DNA from: Diaporthe sp. PMI_573
Taxonomy: Eukaryota; Ascomycota; Sordariomycetes; Diaporthales; Diaporthaceae
Reading direction: 5' to 3'
Assembly (NCBI GenBank): GCA_021399435.1
Contig: JAJTUP010000011.1
Location: 868,001-932,000, forward strand
DNA length: 64,000 bases
Below, piece by piece: positions 1-10,034 of this stretch; within the stretch, counting starts at the first letter, position 1, and each line of letters starts with the position of its first letter. The position numbers and the translations under genes were made by a program. The notes under the pieces were generated by a model. It did not search any database, was not told the DNA's origin, and saw nothing but the letters and a program-made list of their open reading frames with translations.

Positions 1-770
1 CGGCCGACGGCAGGGTTCGTGACGCTCCGACGGACATAGGCCGGGCCGTTGCCAACACGGACACCGATGGCATTAGCCGAGGAACGCAGGAACTCTCTGA
101 TATCGTACGTGCGGTATTCGCTTGAGAGCTGGTAGTTAGAGTAGCCCGGGGCGAGAACTTCTTCTGTGATGTCTTCTCCGTTCACGGTGACGTGATGCAA
201 CCCGACACCTGATAGGTAAAGGCGGGCATCAGCAACTTCTTTGCCGTTGGCAATATCGAATTGGCGAGCGAAAAGCGGCAATGGCTGGTTGTCTGTACGA
301 TCAGGATAGTCAATCCAGCGAGCATCGCCCCAGTCAGCCTGATCAAGTAAGCCTATGGTCCACGTCGACGGCGCCGACCAGCCTGAGGGCTCTCCGAGAG
401 CGTCCCAGACCTGAACCCGCCAAGCAACATTGTCCCTGGACCCGAGCTCATGCCCGAAGCGCAAGTGTTGCTGTTCGCCCTCGATCCTTCCGCTCTCCCA
501 GATCAGCCGGCCGGCTTCTAGGTCGGCGGCGGTGGCGGCTGCCTGCACATTGTAGGCAGTCTGTCGGTCGCCGGGGCAGATGAGCTCGGCGCAGTCACCG
601 GTTTGTTGAAGCTTCCACGCAAGGGTAGGATGGGGATTGTCGAGGCCCAAGGGATTGTCAAAACGCCCGTCAACACTAAGCTGGACGACCTCGACCGCGC
701 CTGGGGAAGATGCTGCAGACGGCCGTGCCAGAATGGGCAAGGACGCGACGAGAATATTTGGATACCGCAT
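1..770 (-). CDS. Secreted alpha-L-rhamnosidase (GH78), 5' part only
   Basis: The reverse strand is open from an ATG at 770-768 to the window edge, about 256 codons, so the gene is cut and its C-terminal catalytic part lies outside. The first 19 residues look like a signal peptide (hydrophobic core, then ARPSA). Around residues 175-245 the stretches LYLSGVGLHHVTVNG, VLAPGYSNY, YRTYDI and GVRVGNG match the N-terminal carbohydrate-binding region of family 78 rhamnosidases, in which a product strand precedes an unstructured loop and a Y-x-T-Y-D block. Family members release terminal L-rhamnose from plant pectin and glycosides outside the cell. No intron is needed in the visible part. Specificity and the catalytic residues cannot be judged because the (alpha/alpha)6 barrel is missing. 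It is transcribed away from the kinase-like gene at 2245-3924 only in the sense of lying downstream of it on the same strand. Confidence 0.8.
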   Translation of the reverse strand, partial: MRYPNILVASLPILARPSAASSPGAVEVVQLSVDGRFDNPLGLDNPHPTLAWKLQQTGDCAELICPGDRQTAYNVQAAATAADLEAGRLIWESGRIEGEQQHLRFGHELGSRDNVAWRVQVWDALGEPSGWSAPSTWTIGLLDQADWGDARWIDYPDRTDNQPLPLFARQFDIANGKEVADARLYLSGVGLHHVTVNGEDITEEVLAPGYSNYQLSSEYRTYDIREFLRSSANAIGVRVGNGPAYVRRSVTNPAVG

Positions 771-2244
771 CGTGAGCCCTTGACACTAGGCTAGAGTGTG
801 ACAGATGCTAGTATTATTCACAGTCAGACTCAAAGCGAGCCATGGGCGGATTTAGCGCTCATCTTATAACGAAACCCAGCCAGCAGCAGAGGTCACGGCA
901 ACGTCGAACCTGGTCGGTACCAAGATGAATTAAGCATCCCGCTCCGCTTTAACGAACAACAACATGTTGGCTGATGCTCTGGGCCGTCTGACAAATTGGT
1001 CGTGAAGGACGGTGAAGGCAAGGCGAACAAATCTCGGCTCTCGCTTGATTCATTGCCCGATGTTCTCCTCCAGACCGAGTCTATGGCTCTGGCGTCGGGT
1101 GATCTGGCAGCAGAAGTATGGACTATCCCCCCTATATACGTCTGCCAAGAACCGAAATGGTGCCGGTCAGAGCCACAGCGGAGATTGGCCTCTGATTCAT
1201 ATGGGTAATTGGAGCTACTCGCGCACTATCTGACGTGACTGTGAGTCTGGGGTACAGGGCGGGGAAGGTAGGGGGAAGGTCGGGGGACGGTAACAGGCCG
1301 ACGACCTCCTAGCTCTATACGCGTATTGAACTATGCTATGGTAATATTTGAATACGCGTATCCCATTTGTTGCTACGGAGAGATGGGGGAGGGGCCGGCA
1401 AATCATTACCGAGAACTCCAGTAATACCCCCGCAGTCTGCCTGATCATGAGTCGTTGGAGCATGTAAAGGGCCGAATCTCGGGTTCGGTTTCTAAGTCGC
1501 CACAATTCCCCAGAAGGCTGAGCTGATGGCCTCTGCTGATCAGGAGACTCAGACTCGTCAGGCTACCTGCGAAGCCGTCACTAACACGGGCCAGATCGTC
1601 TTGGCCGCTCTACCGAGGATACAGGCTTTCTGCATTGTACCGGTACTGGTGCAGTGGGATCATACCCATGCACGCCTCCAAAGCTTCAATTTTGAGGAAT
1701 ATGAGAGATTGATATCCTAACAAGGCCATCAGCACCGGTAAGCAATACTCCATGGATCCTTTCCGGAGCCGATTTAATACTACCGGGCTGGCACCGTACT
1801 CCGGAACGGCCATGGTCGGGGCCGGATCGGCTCTCTCTCGACTGTGCCACATGGTTCCTGTCAGCCTCAGCCACTCCATGCTGAAGGACGCGGAAAAGGC
1901 CAGGCCGACACTTTGGGCCTGCCGATAGAACCTATATTTAGCACCTGTTGTGAAATCAAGCAAAGTGCCGCCTCATTTCTGGCCGCCTTCGTCCTACTTT
2001 CACCGGCGACACCTGATATCTGATCGCCTTCAGGCATTTCTCACGATGGGATAACGGCGATCTTTGCTGGTCTCGGTGTGGTCTTGGCACCACATCTGTG
2101 CAATTTCGAACAAACTCCGAGTTCTAGCAGTCTTCTCCCCTTTTCCATTACCAACGCCAGAAACTCCCTAGATTATCCACATGCTTGGCCAGCCTTTCCG
2201 GCCGTGCTCTGCCCGCAACGGCCGCCATTTCATTATGGCCCAGC
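771..2244. other. Intergenic, promoter side of the rhamnosidase gene
   Basis: About 1.5 kb between the rhamnosidase start and the 3' end of the kinase-like gene. Several short open frames occur on both strands, the longest about 117 codons at 1610-1963 on the reverse strand, but none shows a family motif, a plausible composition or a splice pattern. I see no repeat or RNA gene. The part nearest 770 must hold the rhamnosidase promoter. Confidence 0.5.
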
Positions 2245-3924
2245 TCACTGGTCCCCCGCGTTTCGACCGCCCTCAGCCCCAGAAAGATCCACACTCTCAA
2301 AGCTTGACGTGACCTGCAGCCGCTTGAGGTTGAGTGGCATCGGCGTGAGTGGCGGCGACGAGCAGTTCGATCGTGAGTCTTCGGTCCATCCATTGCCCCT
2401 CGACTCGCTTTCATCATCGGCTGTTGAGCCCGCGGACGATTCTGACCAGGCGCTCATAGTCCTCTGGAAGCTCAGGCCCCGCGCCCGCTGCTGCTTGGAT
2501 TGGAGCTCGTTTGCCCCGCTGCTTGCCCATCCCAGCGACTCGTACCCTTCGTCTGATGCCGACGGCGCAACGGGGAACGGCCCGCGCACCGTGTCGGACC
2601 GCTCACGCCTTGAGGCCTGGTTAGCAGCCGTGACGGTGGCGGCGCTCACGGCTGACCACAGCGGCTTTTCAACTTCTTGGCCTGTGTTCGTGTTCACACG
2701 CAGATTCGAGTTCCGTGGGGGCGATCTGGTTCTGAGATGACCCTCGCCCGACTCTGGCCGGGGAATGTCCTCGAGGTACGGTGGATTCTCGGGCCCTTCG
2801 CCGATCTCCTGGCCTTCGAGCCACTGCAATGCGTAGTCACTTGCAGCCTCGACGTCGTGAGTGGGCTTCCGCAAGTGGCAGAACTCTGGGTAGTCGGGCG
2901 CAGGCTTAGGGGCCTTTCCGGTGATCTTATCAGCATTCGCCATTGCTATCTCGAAGCAGTGTGGACAAAACCGAGGCTTCGATTTGACACCGTTGTGGTC
3001 ATCCAGATCGTCGGGATCCGCGCCGAACAGGCTCAAAGGAAACGAAACGGTGCGGTTACTGGGATCGATGCTCATGGAGTTGCGCCGAGCCAGGGTCATC
3101 GGGGTATCCAGCTGAAGGCCTCCTTCTTCCAGAACGTCGACAACACTGCAGAATAACTCGTCGTCGGTGATTTTGCCGATGTTGGGAAGATGACCCTCGT
3201 TGGAGTTGAACAAGCCAACCATGGGGCGCTCCCCAGAAAACACGGACCATATCGAGACGGCTAAGGCGTAGTAGTCGTCGAATGGCGTCGAAGCCTCGCC
3301 TTCAGGAGATCGATTGGGCGAGGTGTACTCGATTGTTGGCGTCTCTCCGGGCCAAGTGTTCAGGTCGCTATCGTCTATCATCCGTGCCGAGGAGAAATCC
3401 ATCATCTTCAGAGCATCACTTCCTGGTTGTTTGACGAAGTTTTCTGGCTTGATGTCGCCATGCAAGATTCCCTTGCGATGCAAAGACGTTACCAGGATCA
3501 TCATGTGCTTCGCGATCGAGACGCGCTCAGCTGGAAGGATTCGGGTCACGTCAAGAGGATACCCCAGTTCCATCAGCGCGCCCTTCTGGTACCACTGCGC
3601 ACTCATGTCGTCAACCACCCCGACCTTGCTGACAACTCGGAGGGTGAGCTCGCCGGCAACAACCATGAGCTTCGTCTCTCGCTTCCTGCATACTGGCTTA
3701 TATGCCAAGGTATTGCTGTATTTGTATATGGGACATTGGCTTCCATTTGCGACGATGGAAGCCGAGTTGTCCTCAAGATGCTCACTGGAAAGTCGCGGAT
3801 CAGTCTCGAGCATCATCGGAGGCAGGGACTCGGCCGTTGCGTCCAGATGCCACGCGACCGTGGCTGTGTGCTCCATCGTCATTCTCACCAGTATCGAGCC
3901 AAAGGACCACCTGATGGGGTCCAA
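2245..3924 (-). CDS. Degenerate protein-kinase-like protein, fungal type
   Basis: One uninterrupted frame of 559 residues. The C-lobe of a protein kinase is recognisable at residues 130-240: RKGILHGDIKPENF is the catalytic loop with Gly replacing Arg in HRD, MDFSSA stands where DFG should be, TIEYTSPN replaces the APE motif, and DDYYALAVSIWSVFSGERP is the F-helix. The N-lobe is short and I find no glycine-rich loop. The metal-binding and catalytic Asp and the Lys of D-x-K-P-E-N are kept, so weak activity or a pseudokinase role are both possible. Residues 340-559 are Ser/Pro/Arg-rich and probably disordered. Such short divergent kinases are common and mostly uncharacterised in filamentous fungi. 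Substrate and role are unknown. Confidence 0.75.
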   Translation of the reverse strand: MDPIRWSFGSILVRMTMEHTATVAWHLDATAESLPPMMLETDPRLSSEHLEDNSASIVANGSQCPIYKYSNTLAYKPVCRKRETKLMVVAGELTLRVVSKVGVVDDMSAQWYQKGALMELGYPLDVTRILPAERVSIAKHMMILVTSLHRKGILHGDIKPENFVKQPGSDALKMMDFSSARMIDDSDLNTWPGETPTIEYTSPNRSPEGEASTPFDDYYALAVSIWSVFSGERPMVGLFNSNEGHLPNIGKITDDELFCSVVDVLEEGGLQLDTPMTLARRNSMSIDPSNRTVSFPLSLFGADPDDLDDHNGVKSKPRFCPHCFEIAMANADKITGKAPKPAPDYPEFCHLRKPTHDVEAASDYALQWLEGQEIGEGPENPPYLEDIPRPESGEGHLRTRSPPRNSNLRVNTNTGQEVEKPLWSAVSAATVTAANQASRRERSDTVRGPFPVAPSASDEGYESLGWASSGANELQSKQQRARGLSFQRTMSAWSESSAGSTADDESESRGNGWTEDSRSNCSSPPLTPMPLNLKRLQVTSSFESVDLSGAEGGRNAGDQ

Positions 3925-5119
3925 ATGACTGGGAGAAAATTATTTCGCTCGAAAATTATGCTGGGCAAATTGGGTGAGGCTCGTAAGCCCCCTTTCGTAC
4001 ATTGGCGGATCACTCATCTTCGCGAACGATCAAACCAAGATCTCCGGGGCGATACTGATGATAAAAAGCAGAAATCGCGTTCCGAAATTCTTGGTCGTCA
4101 TGGTAATGCAAAATTCTAATTATAACAGGCCAAATTCGGGACAATCCATTGGCAGTGGAGTTTCGAGCCCGCGAAGGGGCCAGGTCGGGTCTTGGGACGG
4201 TGTGGTCACCTCTGGCCGGCCACTAACAGCCGAGCCACAGGCTCTCGTGCAACCTCTGTTAGTGCAGGGGCTGACACATTCTTGGCCGCGTCCAGACCAC
4301 ATCGTCATCTTCGCCGGCTTCAAGCAGCCCTACCCACCTGCCTTGAAACGAGCTGCTCACTTAATCTGCGGTCTCTGCCAGAGAGCCTCAAACAGGGCAC
4401 TCAGTGAGTTCGACCATATGAACAGCCCGGCTCCGTGGTTCCCGGCAACAGACCAGTGACGTTTCGGTGCCTGTCATCCAATGCTTCCCGCCCTGCTCGA
4501 GAAAACCGGCCTCTTCTTCCGGCACCAGCTGTTTGAGCTCCAAGGCCGAGTACATTTCCTAGTCTCATATATCCACTCTCATATTCCGATCGGGCCTGTC
4601 TGTTGAAGCCGCAGGTCGGACAAGTCTCCTTTCTCTCACTGTTTCGGCTGGACACGCCGGTCAAACACTCGCCCAAGGCCGCAGTTTGTGCCCACGCGTG
4701 GTTTGATTCTCCGCTTCACACCCAGCGGCGACCACATCGGTGACACTTGCGTGCTCGCCTGGTCGGCCAAGCCCACTCGCTTAACACGCCCTATCCACCC
4801 GGGCCGTACGGTTTGATCTGCAAGGGTGATCGAGAGGCAAGTGTTTCTCGAGATATAATACCCACGCAGGAGAAACATCTCCATGACAACAACGGTAGAC
4901 CACTCCAGCCACCGAAACATTCTTTCCTTCATCAACTTTTCTCCCAATGCCCCGTGTCAAGAGTTCACTGCGGAGAGAAGGTCCACTCAGCCCTCCAGCA
5001 GTAACAACAGAGTTTCATTCCCAACTTCAGTCGTTTCCTACTAGCCCCTGCTCAACCAAACTCTGCTCTCTTGAACAGCCATCAGACGAAGAGCCTCTAC
5101 CCGCCGACGACAGTGAAGA
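3925..5119. promoter_or_regulatory. Divergent intergenic region
   Basis: About 1.2 kb separating the reverse-strand kinase-like gene from the forward-strand orphan gene, so it must contain both promoters. Short open frames here have no recognisable motif and overlap one another on both strands. No clear TATA element or repeat stands out. Confidence 0.45.
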
Positions 5120-6934
5120 ATGTGCAAGTTCACCTACCTCGGCTACGACCGCTGCGATGAGCCAGAGAGGCACTATCTCATCCGTCGTGAGAAATGCGGG
5201 GCCAAAGCCAATCTAAAAAACTGGTGCTCCCCTAACGAGCAGGAGGAAGCCTCAACGGCAGACCAGTCCGGCAAGTTCTGGGTGTCGCTGCCATGTCCCA
5301 TGTGTGCAGACATACCCGTGGTATATGATCAGCCTCTGTTGGAGATTGCTCATTCGCGCCGTTCCGTCCTCCCTGCGCCTCACTATGACGCCGTCACTGG
5401 GAAGTACTCGCGTCTTCCTAGACACCATCAGATGGCTCAGGATGACGCGCCATCTGATGCAGTCCCGCCACCGCTCAAGACAACTCGCATGAAGGTCCAA
5501 CGGGCAGTTACCGAGTCCACCATTACCAAGTCCAAAGGCGAGGCGTCGGGCGGTGACTACACGCTCCCAGCAACCACATATATTCCCCCAACACGGGAGC
5601 AGAACCTCCCTAAACCTTTTCCTATGCCCCAGCCTGTGACACTCACACCACCTTCCAGTCGGGAGTCAAGTCGCTCACCCCCACAGATCCGCATGGACGG
5701 TGCTCTGCGAACCACTCCGCCTGGGGACGGCAGCCGTCGAGAGTTGGACTCCATCCGGGAGAAGGCGAGAGTAGCCAATGCTGCGGCGATGGAGGCAAGG
5801 CCTCCCACTGCTGAACGTTTCCGCTCGGGCTCCGCTTCCTCCGCCTCAAGCAACGGAACAGGCCGCCCGAGCCAGCCATCTCGCCAGGCCTCGAACACAT
5901 CTCTAACATCCACTTCATCGTATGCGAGCAGGGCCGTGGTCAAGACAGGCCACAGGCCTCAGAGGCAGGCAAGCGCGTCCCGCTCTCCGCCCCAGGACAG
6001 AATGGCAGACACTTTGGCAAACGCGGCCCTCAGGAGCATCGGGATTGACCGCAACGGATCCCGCTCTACCGCTGCGTCCGATACCCCAGAGCGCGGCCGG
6101 AGGATGCGTCGTCGTCCCACAGGCGGCTCAAGCAGCGACAGGTCCGACTCTCCGTCGGTATGGCGGCCCACCATCAGCCCTCCCGTCCTACAGATGGACA
6201 GCCTCGGCATGAGTCAAGTCGACAACACCATGGAGGCATTTAAGCAGCGCCTCATCCCCTTCCCGCCCAACAAGGGAGCCGCGACTCCCAATGCCGCCTC
6301 CATCGCCAAGGGAGAAGGCCTGGTCGAGGACCCCCCTCGACCAAAGACACCACACCCGGGGCACAGCAACAAAGCTCCCGTTCTGAGGCTGTTCCCCAAC
6401 GACGCCGACGACGAGGAGATAGCAGCCGCCGCATTCGAGAGGATGTTCGCAGCCGAGTCCAAGGCGCAGGCGTACCAGCTCCAGGTGCAGGCACAGGCAC
6501 AGGCACAGGCCCAGGCCGACGCGAAGGCGCAGGTGGAGACCCAGATCCAGGCCCGGGCTGCAGCAGCTACGCAGTCGTCCACCTCCAAGGGGGCCGAGGA
6601 CAGCTCTGGTGCCACAAACACAAGGAAGGACAAGACCCTGCCCTCCGTCCCGGCGGCCCTGCGGCGCGTCAAGACCGGCCAGGTCAAGACGGTCACCGTG
6701 GCTCCGCCGCGGGCCCCGCGCCGCCAGAATACATCCGACAGCGCCAGCTCCGCCGCAACGTCGTCGTCCAGGTCTTCGCCGCCCCAGCCGCCTGCTTCTG
6801 CTACCATCATGAAGGTCAGTATGGGTCCGACTTTCAGCCTTGCTGGCGTGACCGGGAAGGAGCAGGAATTTGAGATCGTCACGGGCCCCGATGGGACTAT
6901 GCTACAGGAGCCGGCTTTTGGCCAGGCTTTTTAA
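5120..6934 (+). CDS. Disordered orphan protein with cysteine-rich N-terminus
   Basis: A single frame of 604 residues with no intron. Residues 1-65 carry spaced cysteines (MCKFTYLGYDRC, EKCG, NWCSP, LPCPMC) that could bind a metal; similar short heads opening with MC-x-F/Y are familiar in fungal hypothetical proteins. The rest, about residues 110-604, is low-complexity Ser/Pro/Arg/Thr-rich and likely disordered. An Ala-Gln tract lies near residues 450-480, encoded by repeated caggca units at about 6483-6515, with a coiled-coil-like Ala/Gln/Lys stretch after it. The last 40 residues (GPTFSLAGVTGKEQEFEIV onward) look more ordered. I do not recognise a family. The start is the first ATG and gives the cysteine block directly. 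A DNA- or protein-binding scaffold is possible but unproven. Confidence 0.7.
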   Translation: MCKFTYLGYDRCDEPERHYLIRREKCGAKANLKNWCSPNEQEEASTADQSGKFWVSLPCPMCADIPVVYDQPLLEIAHSRRSVLPAPHYDAVTGKYSRLPRHHQMAQDDAPSDAVPPPLKTTRMKVQRAVTESTITKSKGEASGGDYTLPATTYIPPTREQNLPKPFPMPQPVTLTPPSSRESSRSPPQIRMDGALRTTPPGDGSRRELDSIREKARVANAAAMEARPPTAERFRSGSASSASSNGTGRPSQPSRQASNTSLTSTSSYASRAVVKTGHRPQRQASASRSPPQDRMADTLANAALRSIGIDRNGSRSTAASDTPERGRRMRRRPTGGSSSDRSDSPSVWRPTISPPVLQMDSLGMSQVDNTMEAFKQRLIPFPPNKGAATPNAASIAKGEGLVEDPPRPKTPHPGHSNKAPVLRLFPNDADDEEIAAAAFERMFAAESKAQAYQLQVQAQAQAQAQADAKAQVETQIQARAAAATQSSTSKGAEDSSGATNTRKDKTLPSVPAALRRVKTGQVKTVTVAPPRAPRRQNTSDSASSAATSSSRSSPPQPPASATIMKVSMGPTFSLAGVTGKEQEFEIVTGPDGTMLQEPAFGQAF

Positions 6935-7389
6935 AGCTGACGAAGAGTGTGCGGATGTTGTTGATGGGGAGGCTGTGCTATGACTTGCTTCTCTGACTGT
7001 GTGAGAGACAACACATTCTTTTGATACCTTTTTTCTTTTGTGGTGGTACCAAGACTCACCAATGTGGAGAGCTGGATCCCGTGTAAAATTATGGGGACTC
7101 GTGAGTTGTCTTCCGGGCTATACAAAATACCTGTTTTTCTTCTTCTTTTTTTTTTTTTGGAAGACTTTTAGGATGAATACCACTTGGGAATATCGTTGGA
7201 GTTATTCTTTGTTGTACAAGACGCAATTTATTACAATCCTAACAAGCTGCTTCCGCTCCAATACCTGTGATTGTGCTTGAACTTCAAATATCCTTGTTGT
7301 GTGCACCAAATATCGGTGCATAATTATTATTTTTGTTTTCCTCTTCCCCCTGCCTCGACAGAAACAGCCACAAAGTCTGCTGCTGACCC
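6935..7389. other. Intergenic with T-tract
   Basis: The interval between the 3' ends of the orphan gene (forward) and the small reverse-strand ORF. It contains a run of 13 T at 7146-7158 inside a T-rich patch and otherwise nothing recognisable. It probably holds 3' untranslated regions of both neighbours. Confidence 0.5.
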
Positions 7390-7677
7390 CTACGTCGTCG
7401 GCTCTTTCAGCTCTTTCTTCAGTGCATCTGCGCATTCCGCTATCATGTCTTGCGCCCCCGGTTGCACGATACACTTCGCTGCCAGGTACCTAGCCTGCTT
7501 TATAACTTTCACATCGTCCATCTCCCCTCCATCTCCTGATTCTCGTTTCCAGAGGTTCTTCCAGACATAGTGACCTCTTTCTTCCACCCAATCTGGTAGG
7601 CCGTCTCCGATGTTGAATCTCCAATATTTCTTACCCATTGGCTTTGGGGCGAAGGCGTTGATAAGAGTGCGAAACAT
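7390..7677 (-). CDS. Small hypothetical protein, 95 residues
   Basis: A short reverse-strand frame. It is reported because its composition is protein-like: an N-terminal basic segment (MFRTLINAFAPKPMGKKYW), an aromatic middle (WVEERGHYVWKNLW) and a C-terminal amphipathic stretch rich in Ala, Lys and Glu (KVIKQARYLAAK, then ADALKKELKE). An in-frame TGA at 7687-7689 limits it upstream unless an intron is missed. It lies 318 bp downstream of the DUF3176 gene on the same strand. I recognise no family; it could be a real small gene, the last exon of a longer one, or chance. Confidence 0.35.
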   Translation of the reverse strand: MFRTLINAFAPKPMGKKYWRFNIGDGLPDWVEERGHYVWKNLWKRESGDGGEMDDVKVIKQARYLAAKCIVQPGAQDMIAECADALKKELKEPTT

Positions 7678-7995
7678 GATGTTATATCACTCTTTGATCG
7701 CACGACTCACAAAAAACATCATGCTATGGATGTGCTTGATGAGTTCGAAATCAAGAGGTTTGAGCACGACGTTAGATTTCACAGCGTTTTAGAGCATGTT
7801 CTGGAATCAATACACTTACGTCTGAAACTAGACATCATGCTTGACGGATGCATTATGAGTAGTGATATCTTTCTCTTCGTGGAAGGGGACAGAACACTTC
7901 CCCGTAGTCAGATCTGCTGCATTTGAAAAGGTGAGAGGAGGGATTGCATTTAGCTCAAAAGAAGTGGGCAGCAATTTTTCACTAGAAGTGGACGG
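7678..7995. other. Short intergenic interval
   Basis: About 320 bp between the DUF3176 stop codon and the small ORF on the same strand. No motif, repeat or convincing upstream exon was seen. Confidence 0.4.
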
Positions 7996-10034
7996 CTAAG
8001 ATGTATTCTCCAAGCAGTCCAAATGGAGAAGCTCTTGAGAAGAGCTTGCTATACCGTTCTGGTCAGAAAAGATCACCTTCGAAACTGCTGCTTTTTTCCA
8101 CATCTCCTCCACCGTCTGCATGCCAGACAGAGTATCTGTCACCACGTCCCCGTGAGTCGCAATTGCTAGGCTACTAGACTTCCACAAGGGCACAATTCGG
8201 CCATATCTCCGGTTTTCACAGATCGTGATACCCAGGAACACCGCACCCACTATGACATTGAGATAGTGGAGGCAGATCCAGGGCCAGAGTATCCGGTAGA
8301 ACGTTGTTATGTCTCCCCTCATCCCAGCCACAGTGATCGGAATCCCGTCAAAACTTCCGTCTGCGCCAGTACGTAGAGCATTGCTCATGCTAGCTGCCAG
8401 TGCCTCAAACGTTGCGTTCAGATCTTTGCTTGAGAAGAGAGCTTGCATAATGCTTGGCTCGTACTCGAGCTGTGAAGATTTCATATAGTATCCGCTCAGC
8501 CTTCCCGTCATCGGTGGAGTCTCCGATATGTTTATCTTGTGAACTTCCGAAGCGAATATTGATTGGAAGTGGTTGCTGATACTGTTGACCGCGTCTGATG
8601 ATATGTTGAAGCGGTCATCAGATACTGGCGAAACGAGCGTCAGGTCCGAGCGAGGGAGTGCCGAGAGGATTTTGTCGAAAGCGATGCCATTCTTTTGCGA
8701 CTCATTCATCAAGCTAGCATAACCTTCCTCAACTTCCCATGAGTCTCTAGCCCGAGTGATGTTCGTTACTTGCTTGCTGACCACCTCTCGAAGGATGCCG
8801 TCGGATACAAGGATCTTATAACTTTTAACACAATAGTAAAGCGTGCACTCCATCGCAGAAAGTGGAACATGGGGCCAAGACGCCGAGTCATTCGAGTTGT
8901 TTGAGTCAGCACGAATCATCGACATCGACCAGATCAGGGTGTCCAGTTCTGGTGGGCTTGTGGTCTGAGAAGCGTTGGCTGTCCCAAGCGTCGCCAACAT
9001 GACCGCGCCGTAACCAGTGTTTTCCTTGAACGAATAAGGCCTAAAACCATCCGTGTTGTCGATATAGAGACCACTAGGAAGTCGAAATGCGGTGCCACTA
9101 TTGTGGAAAGGGTAAGTAAGCAGTGCACTGTATGTGCTATTGTTCTTGGATAGGTACCAAGCTTGTGTACCGTCTGATTCGATACGCTGGAGGTCGAGCG
9201 CGAGATCAGTGCATTTGTTGCAGATCGCGAGCGACTCAAATGGATCCCAAGTGCAGTTTCCAGTAGGGCAATTGAAAGCCCCTTGCTGGACGACATTGTA
9301 GATCGACTGGTCGAGTCCATACATGATGGCCGACTGTATGGAAAGGTCTGCGTCGACCATGGCTGACTGCATAAAAGGGTCTACACCGGCGGTAGTGTTG
9401 GTAATCGTATTGAAGTAGTCTTGCTATGTCAGCTCCATCATCGTCCAGCATCTATTACATTTAGCATCTGGGCTCACCTGAGGATAACACGGTGGAGTTT
9501 GTGATGATGGTGCTGCCCTTTGCAAAGCGCCCTGCTCTATTCACTGTCGTGCTTGCATCATTGGTATAAACCACGCGCTGTTCATACTGGACGAGTTGTT
9601 GGGTGAAGGGGTCGGCGACAATGCTGAGCAGCACAACTAGAGCGCCTAAGTAGAGATATCCACTACTGCTGTCAATATATGGTATCATGAACAGATTGCC
9701 GGAGAGGAACATCTTACATGGATCTCCATCTCCAGATCAACATCAAGCTTCCCAATGGTCCTCTACTGGCGGCATCTATTCTCTCGAAATCCAGCAGTGG
9801 ACGACTTGTTCTGGTGAAAAGAATCCATTTCCACTGGCTGATCAGCTGGGACATCGCATACAGCAGAGCTGCCTTCGACGCTGTCGAAAGGACAGACACC
9901 ACAGTGTTCAGCGTAATACTTTTCCATTCAAATACGGGTCTCCCATCATAAACGCTTAAAAGGGAAGAAAGAGTGTAAAGTAGTAAGACAGATGTAAGAA
10001 TACCTGCAGTCTCTGGGAGCCAAACAAACCGCAT
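7996..10034 (-). CDS. DUF3176 family membrane protein
   Basis: Three exons by splice sites and phase: 10034-9718, 9662-9478 and 9419-7996, with introns of 55 and 58 bp (GTAAGA...GTAG and GTGAGC...CAAG; the second acceptor is the least certain). The spliced protein is about 640 residues. Exon 1 holds SVYDGRPVFEW, SITLNTVVSVLSTASKAALL and DAASRGPLGS, the signature of fungal DUF3176 proteins; exon 2 begins with a membrane segment ending in ADPFTQQLVQ. The middle is a Cys- and Asn-glycosylation-rich region (CPTGNCTWDPFESLAICNKC), and a last membrane segment near LHYLNVIVGAVFLGITIC is followed by a short cytoplasmic tail. The fold suggests an integral membrane protein with a large luminal or extracellular domain. 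The molecular role of the family is unknown. The N-terminus is slightly short for the family. Confidence 0.8.

Noticed and set aside
1610..1963. 117-residue reverse-strand frame with a hydrophobic stretch
   Set aside because: No motif, overlapping frames on the same strand, and poor protein-like composition.
2078..3156. Long forward-strand open frames opposite the kinase-like gene
   Set aside because: They are antisense to a frame with kinase motifs and have no family signal.
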